Positions 59,410 to 64,000 of a stretch of 64,000 nucleotides of DNA are shown one piece after another (position 1 is the first letter of the stretch; every line of letters begins with the position of its first letter). The position numbers were made by a program, and so were the translations under genes. The notes below the pieces were generated by a model. The model was not told where the DNA came from. It ran no database searches and worked only from the letters and a program-made list of their open reading frames with translations. This DNA comes from Pseudomonas morbosilactucae (GTDB taxonomy: Bacteria; Pseudomonadota; Gammaproteobacteria; Pseudomonadales; Pseudomonadaceae): positions 30,618 through 94,617 of the forward strand of contig NZ_JALQCW010000039.1 in NCBI RefSeq assembly GCF_023241715.1, in the 5' to 3' direction.

Positions 59410-60807
59410 ATGGGCACGACGATGAAGCGGTCACTCTGGCTCCAGGAAATAGCCGATGAACTGACGCCGGCACCGGCACTTGAGGGTCGGCACTCGGTCG
59501 ACATCGCCATTCTCGGCGGCGGTTTTGTCGGGCTGTGGACCGCCTTGCGCATCCGTGAGCTGGCCCCGGAAAAGACCGTGGCGATCCTCGAACAGGACAT
59601 CTGCGGTGGCGGGGCCTCGGGGCGCAACGGCGGCTTTGTCATGTCCTGGTGGCCGAAGATCAGCTCCCTCACGGCCCTCTGCGGGCGCGAAGAAGCCCTG
59701 CGCCTGGCCCGGGCGTCGGTGCAGGCGATCGATGAGATCGAAGGGTTTTGCCAGGCCCATGGCATCGACGCGCACTTTCGCCGCGCCGGTTGGCTCTGGA
59801 CCGCCACCAGCGAGGCCCAGCGCGGCGCCTGGGAAGGTGTGCGGCGCACCTGCGGGCAACTGGGTGAACAGGTGTTCAGCCCCCTGGACAGCGCCGACGT
59901 GGCTCGCCGCAGCGGTTCGTCCCGGCATCTGGAGGGTGTGCTGGAAGCCAGCAACGCCACGGTGCAGCCGGCGCGCCTGGTCCGCGGCCTGCGGCGAGTG
60001 GCCCTGGAACAAGGGGTTCGGATTTTCGAGAACAGCCGGGTCAGCAAGATGGAACCCGGCCAACCCACCCGGCTGCACACCGAGCACGGCCAGTTACAGG
60101 CGCAGCGCGTGGTCCTGGCCACCAATGCCTGGGCCGCCGAGCTGCCGGAACTGCGCCGCAGCCTGTTGCCGGTGAGCAGCACCATCATCGCCACGGCGCC
60201 CATCCCCCAGCGTCTGCAGGAGATTGGCTGGACCGGTGGCGAGGCGATCACCGACTCGCAACTGATGGTCGACTATTACCGCACCACCCGCGACGGGCGC
60301 ATCGTCTTCGGCAAGGGCACCGGGCTGATGTCCTTTGCCAGCCGGGTCGGCCAGCGCTATGACCAATTGCCGCAACTGCACGCCGAGGTCGAAGCCGACT
60401 TTCGCCGCACCTACCCGCAACTGGCGGACGTGGCCATCGAGCACAGCTGGTCGGGGCCGATCGACCGCACCTACGACAGCCTGCCGATCTTCGGCCAGTT
60501 GAAAAGCTGCCCGGGAGTGGTCTACGGCCTGGGCTGGAGTGGCAACGGTGTCGGCCCCAGCCGCCTCGGCGGGCGCATCCTGGCCAGCCTGGCCCTGGGC
60601 CTGGACGATGCCTGGAGCCACTGCGGCCTGGTCAATCGCCCGGTGCGCCACTTCCCCCCGGAGCCCCTGCGCTACTGCGGCGGGCAACTGGTGCGCAACG
60701 CAGTGCAACGCAAGGAGCGGGCCGAAGCCCAAGGCCGCGCGCCCTCGTGGCTCGACCGCAGCCTGGCGAGCCTGGCCCCCTCGGGCCTCGAAGACAAAGC
60801 CATCTGA
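59410..60807 (+). CDS. FAD-dependent amine oxidoreductase (DAO / PuuB-OrdL-like)
   Basis: A 465-aa flavoprotein of the D-amino-acid-oxidase family. The FAD-binding motif GGGFVGLWTALRIRE is at about residues 36-50, followed by GGGASGRNGGFVMSWW, which is typical of gamma-glutamylputrescine/sarcosine-type oxidases, and GWSGNGVGPSRLGGRILASL near 375-394. It likely oxidises a primary or secondary amine in the cytoplasm. The following cupin gene (15-base gap), the PucR regulator and a PotD-like receptor support an amine-utilisation cluster. ATG 59410 is used; an in-frame ATG at 59422 is equally weak in ribosome site. Confidence 0.86.
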   Translation: MGTTMKRSLWLQEIADELTPAPALEGRHSVDIAILGGGFVGLWTALRIRELAPEKTVAILEQDICGGGASGRNGGFVMSWWPKISSLTALCGREEALRLARASVQAIDEIEGFCQAHGIDAHFRRAGWLWTATSEAQRGAWEGVRRTCGQLGEQVFSPLDSADVARRSGSSRHLEGVLEASNATVQPARLVRGLRRVALEQGVRIFENSRVSKMEPGQPTRLHTEHGQLQAQRVVLATNAWAAELPELRRSLLPVSSTIIATAPIPQRLQEIGWTGGEAITDSQLMVDYYRTTRDGRIVFGKGTGLMSFASRVGQRYDQLPQLHAEVEADFRRTYPQLADVAIEHSWSGPIDRTYDSLPIFGQLKSCPGVVYGLGWSGNGVGPSRLGGRILASLALGLDDAWSHCGLVNRPVRHFPPEPLRYCGGQLVRNAVQRKERAEAQGRAPSWLDRSLASLAPSGLEDKAI

Positions 60808-60822
60808 CCCCGGAGAAACACC

Positions 60823-61167
60823 ATGCCCTCACCCATTCTGTTCAGCGACACCGCGCACCTGCCCCTGGGCCGGCCCGAACCGGTCAAGGAGCCCCTCGGC
60901 ACGCCCGTTGCCGAAACCCGCCTGCTGGCCCAAGACGCCGGCCAGTCACTGCTGACCGGGGTCTGGGAGTGCTCCCCCGGACGTTGGCGCCGCCAAGTGC
61001 TGGAGCGCGAGTTCAGCCACATCATCGCCGGTCATTGCCGGTTCATTCCCGATGACGGCCCGGCCCTGGAACTGCGCGCCGGGGACGCGGTGCTGTTTCC
61101 GGCCAACTGCCAGGGCATCTGGGAGGTGCGGGAAACCCTGCGCAAGAGCTTTGTGATCATTCCTTGA
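60823..61167 (+). CDS. Small cupin-domain protein
   Basis: A 114-aa single-domain cupin of the type annotated as ethanolamine-utilisation or sugar-related cupin (DUF861-like). TGVWECSPGRWRRQVLEREFS and DGPALELRAGDAVLFPANCQ form the two cupin motifs. GGAG precedes the ATG. Proteins of this kind often follow DAO-type oxidases in amine catabolic operons. Its 3' end overlaps the converging PucR gene by eleven bases. No catalytic role is proven for the family. Confidence 0.82.
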   Translation: MPSPILFSDTAHLPLGRPEPVKEPLGTPVAETRLLAQDAGQSLLTGVWECSPGRWRRQVLEREFSHIIAGHCRFIPDDGPALELRAGDAVLFPANCQGIWEVRETLRKSFVIIP

Positions 61168-62662
61168 GTGTCACGGCGCCCGGCTCGATGCCCGCGACCT
61201 CGGCGCTGCGCAGGGCGAACCAGAGAATCGCCACGTCCTCGGTGGTGTCCAGGGAGCGCCCAGTGATTTCCTCGATGCGGCGGATGCGATAAACCAAAGT
61301 CTGCTTGTGCACGTGCAGCTCCCGGGCCGCGCTCAACCAGGAGCGGTTGTGCTCCAGGAACACCCGCAAGGTGCGCAATAACGGCGCGCCTTGCTGCTGG
61401 TCGTAATCCGCCAGGCGCCCCAGGACCCGGCGAAAAGTCTGCACCGCGCCGTCCAGGCTTTGGGCCAGCCACGGCGCCGTGGCGCCCATGTGTTCGTAAC
61501 GTGCCAGGGGCTGCTCGGCACAGGCATGGGCCAACGCCAGACGCGCCTCACGCAGGGCCTCCAGGCAACGTTCGGCATGCCCCAGGGGATTACTCAGCCC
61601 CAGCCAGCTCTGCAACCGCGCCTGAACCTGGGCCGGGGCCGATTCCTGCCAGAGCAAGACCATCAATTCTTCACCCTGGACCCGCAACAACGCCTGCACA
61701 CCGTCGCGGCACAGGCCATCATCCAATTCGCTAAGCTCGCGCCCGGCCCGCGGCGCCACTGCCACCCGCAGGTTCTGCAACTCGGCACCAAAGGGCGCCA
61801 GGCGCTCGCTCACCTGACGCGCCGACAAGCGTTGCTGGAACAGGTCGTCGAGCAACTCCGAGGCCAGGCGCAGATGACGTTCGCGCTCCACCTGCAAACG
61901 CGCCAACTCCATGCCGAGTACCGCCACCACATGGTGCAACAGGCCGTAATCCGGCAGGTCCGCGCCCTGGGCCACCAGCACACAGGGACGGCGGCTGGGC
62001 ACCGCCATCGACAAACCTTCAGCCTCGGCGCCGCGCCAGCGTTGCACCACCGGCACGCTGCCCGGCGTGTCCAGGCGCCCGCGCAAGGCCTCGTGGTCAG
62101 ATGTGGCCAATCCTTCCAGGCTGGGCAACCAGGGTTCCAGGGTCAGCGGATCGAGCAGTGTCAGCCGCGCCCGCAGGTCTTTTTCCAGGCGTTGCAACAG
62201 TGCTTCCAGGCCCAGCCCCTGAATGCCCATGCGCGCCGTTTCATACACCCGGCTGATGGCTTGCCGACGCTCAGCTTCCTGCTGCTGGTTGGCCTCGATG
62301 ATGGCCCGGGTCACCGAAGAAAACGGCACGCCGTACTCGGTCATCAGCAAGGGAAAGCCCAAGGCCTCGGCCGCCTCCTGCAAGCCCTGCAAGTCGGCCG
62401 GGGCCTGCATGCCCTCGCCGATCATCAACCCGGCCAGCCCCGCTTCCTGCAGGTCGCGCACATAACGGCGCTGCTCCTCGAGCGCCACCGGGATACCGAT
62501 ACCGGTGCTCATCAGTAAATCCCCCGGGCCGAGCCACTGGGCCGGGTCCGCCAACTCGCAGACATGGGCCCAGCGCGCAGTACGCCCGCGCCCCTCGGCG
62601 CCGCTGATCAGCCGCGTGCGCAATTCGGGGGTTTCGACAAGGTCGCTGATGGTCAGGGGCAT
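61157..62662 (-). CDS. PucR/CdaR-family transcriptional regulator
   Basis: A 501-aa regulator with an N-terminal PucR domain (residues 3-125; ADPAQWLGPGDLLMSTGIGI), a GGDEF-like central part, and the C-terminal HTH_30 domain near 440-495 (FLEHNRSWLSAARELHVHKQ, then TLVYRIRRIEEITGRSL). ATG 62662 is used; the ribosome site is weak. It is divergent from a PotD-like receptor gene and converges with the cupin gene, so it probably senses the amine or purine-type substrate and activates both units. Ligand unknown. Confidence 0.87.
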   Translation of the reverse strand: MPLTISDLVETPELRTRLISGAEGRGRTARWAHVCELADPAQWLGPGDLLMSTGIGIPVALEEQRRYVRDLQEAGLAGLMIGEGMQAPADLQGLQEAAEALGFPLLMTEYGVPFSSVTRAIIEANQQQEAERRQAISRVYETARMGIQGLGLEALLQRLEKDLRARLTLLDPLTLEPWLPSLEGLATSDHEALRGRLDTPGSVPVVQRWRGAEAEGLSMAVPSRRPCVLVAQGADLPDYGLLHHVVAVLGMELARLQVERERHLRLASELLDDLFQQRLSARQVSERLAPFGAELQNLRVAVAPRAGRELSELDDGLCRDGVQALLRVQGEELMVLLWQESAPAQVQARLQSWLGLSNPLGHAERCLEALREARLALAHACAEQPLARYEHMGATAPWLAQSLDGAVQTFRRVLGRLADYDQQQGAPLLRTLRVFLEHNRSWLSAARELHVHKQTLVYRIRRIEEITGRSLDTTEDVAILWFALRSAEVAGIEPGAVTLKE

Positions 62663-62871
62663 GGGCTGTTTCCAGGGTGGACAGGGTACCGGGGCGAGCA
62701 GAATGCCACCGCCGCAGCGGCCCGCACAGCCCCTCATACGGAGGTACTAAGGCCGCCTGCGGAATCTTAACTTGGTCTGATTGCCGCCCCAGCCCCACAC
62801 CCCGGAGACTCCAAGCCGCAGGACCACACTGCCTGCCAGGCCTGCGTCGCGCCCTTCTGGAGATCTCAATA

Positions 62872-63888
62872 ATGAATAAGAAACTGACTCTGCCCCTCAT
62901 GCTGTTGGCCTCGGCCCTCGGCTGCACCTCGGCCCTGGCCGACCTCACCGTGGTGTCCCATGGCGGCGCCAACAAGGACGCCCAGGTGGCGGCCTTCTAC
63001 AAGAGCTACGAAGCCGAGCATGGCACCCGGATCATCGCCGGTGAATTCAACGGCGAGCTGGCCAAGATCAAGGTCATGGTCGACACCGCCAGCGTCTCCT
63101 GGGACGTGGTGGAAATGGAGCTGCCGGAACTGGCCCGGGCCTGCGACGAAGGCTTGCTGGAAGAATTCAGTGTCGACCCGCAACTGGCCGCCCAGTTGCT
63201 GCCCGGCGCGGCCCAGACCTGCGGCGTGGGCTTCTTCGTCTGGTCCACGGTGCTGGCCTACAACGCCGACAAACTGCAAGGCACGCCCCAGGGCTGGGCG
63301 GATTTCTGGGACCTGAAGAAATTCCCCGGCAAACGCGGCCTGCGCAAAGGCGCGATGTACACGATGGAGTTCGCCCTGTTGGCCGACGGCGTACCCAGCC
63401 AGGAGGTGTACCAGGTGCTGGGCACCCCCGAGGGCCAGGACCGGGCCTTTCGCAAGCTGGACCAGATCAAGTCGAGCATCCAGTGGTGGGAAGCCGGCGC
63501 CCAGCCGCCGCAATACCTGGCCTCCGGGGACGTGGTCATGAGCTCCGCCTACAGCGGCCGGATCAGCGCGGTGCAAGCCCAGAGCAACCTGCGCATCGTC
63601 TGGGACGGCGGCCTGTATGACATGGACGCCTGGGCCATTCCCCGGGGCGCGAAGAACCGCGCCGAGAGCCTGAAATTCATCACCCACAGCCTGCAGCCGC
63701 AACAGCAGAAAGCCTACGCCGAGCACATCGCCTATGCCCCGGTGAACCAGCAGGCCAACGCCCTGTTGGGCGAACAACGGCTAAACGTACTGCCCGACCT
63801 GACCCACCAACTGGCGATGAACCCCGGCTTCTGGGCCGACCATGGCGAACAATTGGAACAGCGCTTCAACGCCTGGGCGGCCCGCTAG
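62872..63888 (+). CDS. ABC transporter substrate-binding protein (PotD-like, polyamine type)
   Basis: A 338-aa extracellular solute-binding protein with a signal peptide ending near residue 23 (TSALA-DL). LTVVSHGGANKDAQVAAFYK opens the mature chain; VVEMELPELARACDEGLLEE and GWADFWDLKKFPGKRGLRKG are typical of the PotD-related group. GGAG lies before the ATG at 62872. The partner permease and ATPase genes are probably beyond the window, although REP elements directly follow. Likely ligand is a polyamine or related amine, in keeping with the neighbouring oxidase; inference. Confidence 0.88.
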   Translation: MNKKLTLPLMLLASALGCTSALADLTVVSHGGANKDAQVAAFYKSYEAEHGTRIIAGEFNGELAKIKVMVDTASVSWDVVEMELPELARACDEGLLEEFSVDPQLAAQLLPGAAQTCGVGFFVWSTVLAYNADKLQGTPQGWADFWDLKKFPGKRGLRKGAMYTMEFALLADGVPSQEVYQVLGTPEGQDRAFRKLDQIKSSIQWWEAGAQPPQYLASGDVVMSSAYSGRISAVQAQSNLRIVWDGGLYDMDAWAIPRGAKNRAESLKFITHSLQPQQQKAYAEHIAYAPVNQQANALLGEQRLNVLPDLTHQLAMNPGFWADHGEQLEQRFNAWAAR

Positions 63889-63891
63889 GAA

Positions 63892-64000
63892 CCGGCTTGC
63901 CAGCGCCTACGAGCAGCAAGATGCCGCGTGAAATCCTGTAGGAGCCGGCTTGCCGGCGATGGCGGTCTTGCAGGCCTCATCGCTGGCACGCCAGCGCCTA
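63892..64000. repeat. REP cluster (REPIN-like inverted pair)
   Basis: Three REP-type units follow the last gene: a partial CCGGCTTGCCAGCGCCTAC (63892-63910), a full unit with core TGTAGGAGCCGGCTTGCCGG (63935-63960), and an inverted unit beginning ATCGCTGGCACGCCAGCG (63979-64000, cut by the window end). The last two face each other, as in Pseudomonas REPINs. Confidence 0.85.

Noticed and set aside
1..64000. tRNA, rRNA, integrase, insertion sequence or prophage genes
   Set aside because: No cloverleaf-like segment, transposase or integrase motif was recognised on either strand; the only repeats are REPs and the elements listed.

Overview
The window reads as a chromosomal segment of a Pseudomonas of the P. 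fluorescens complex. The support is high GC throughout, REP elements with the typical core GTAGGAGCCGGCTTGCCGG, a Tad locus, and a hydroxycinnamate gene order (acyl-CoA dehydrogenase, thiolase, fcs, vdh, ech, marR) known from pseudomonads. The species call is inference; no rRNA or tRNA gene was seen.

Region 1 (1-24134, plus strand) is a surface-adhesion island. It starts inside tadA and runs through tadB, tadC, tadD, tadE, a frameshifted tadF, a DUF454 membrane protein, a 54-aa membrane peptide and tadG. A giant adhesin of about 3150 residues follows, frameshifted at a G7 run, built of four beta-propellers interleaved with Ig/cadherin-like modules. Its presumed export genes come next: a TolC-like lipoprotein, a periplasmic HlyD adaptor, a second HlyD protein with an N-terminal cytoplasmic sensor-like domain, and an M50 metalloprotease fused to a HlyD-like domain. 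No ABC ATPase is present. A heme oxygenase closes the island. A palindrome TTAAG-N4-CTTAA, with a conserved GATTG downstream, lies ahead of several of these units and suggests one regulon that includes the heme oxygenase.

Region 2 (24141-35248) is a complete ferulate/p-coumarate-to-aromatic-acid pathway on the minus strand (ech, vdh, fcs, aat, acyl-CoA dehydrogenase). It has a divergent MarR regulator, an OprD-type porin and an AAHS-type transporter that is frameshifted. Region 3 (35394-42610) holds a lipoprotein polysaccharide deacetylase and an amine/amino-acid uptake cluster: gamma-glutamyltransferase homologue, PotD-like binding protein, polar amino-acid ABC transporter and GntR regulator.

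Region 4 (43027-53302) is a second aromatic cluster. It contains a coniferyl alcohol dehydrogenase (CalA-like), a benzaldehyde/coniferaldehyde-type dehydrogenase, two SphA/MetA-type outer-membrane proteins (one frameshifted), an AraC regulator, an MFS transporter and an amidase. A divergent XylR/DmpR-type sigma-54 activator faces it, and the intergenic region shows a -24/-12 promoter and two upstream activator sites. With region 2 this forms a lignin-monomer funnel: coniferyl alcohol to coniferaldehyde to ferulate to vanillin to vanillate. Crc/Hfq-type AANAANAA motifs sit in front of many of these genes.

Region 5 (53342-64000) is ordinary accessory metabolism: an MDR oxidoreductase, a qorB/HxlR pair, a DUF4303-HEAT protein, a MarR-GNAT fusion, an alpha/beta hydrolase, and an amine-oxidation cluster (FAD oxidoreductase, cupin, PucR regulator, PotD-like binding protein). 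It ends in REP elements.

Four genes (tadF, the adhesin, the AAHS transporter, one SphA-like gene) are each broken by exactly one missing base in or beside a G/C run. That pattern points to a consensus-sequencing artefact at least as much as to real inactivation.
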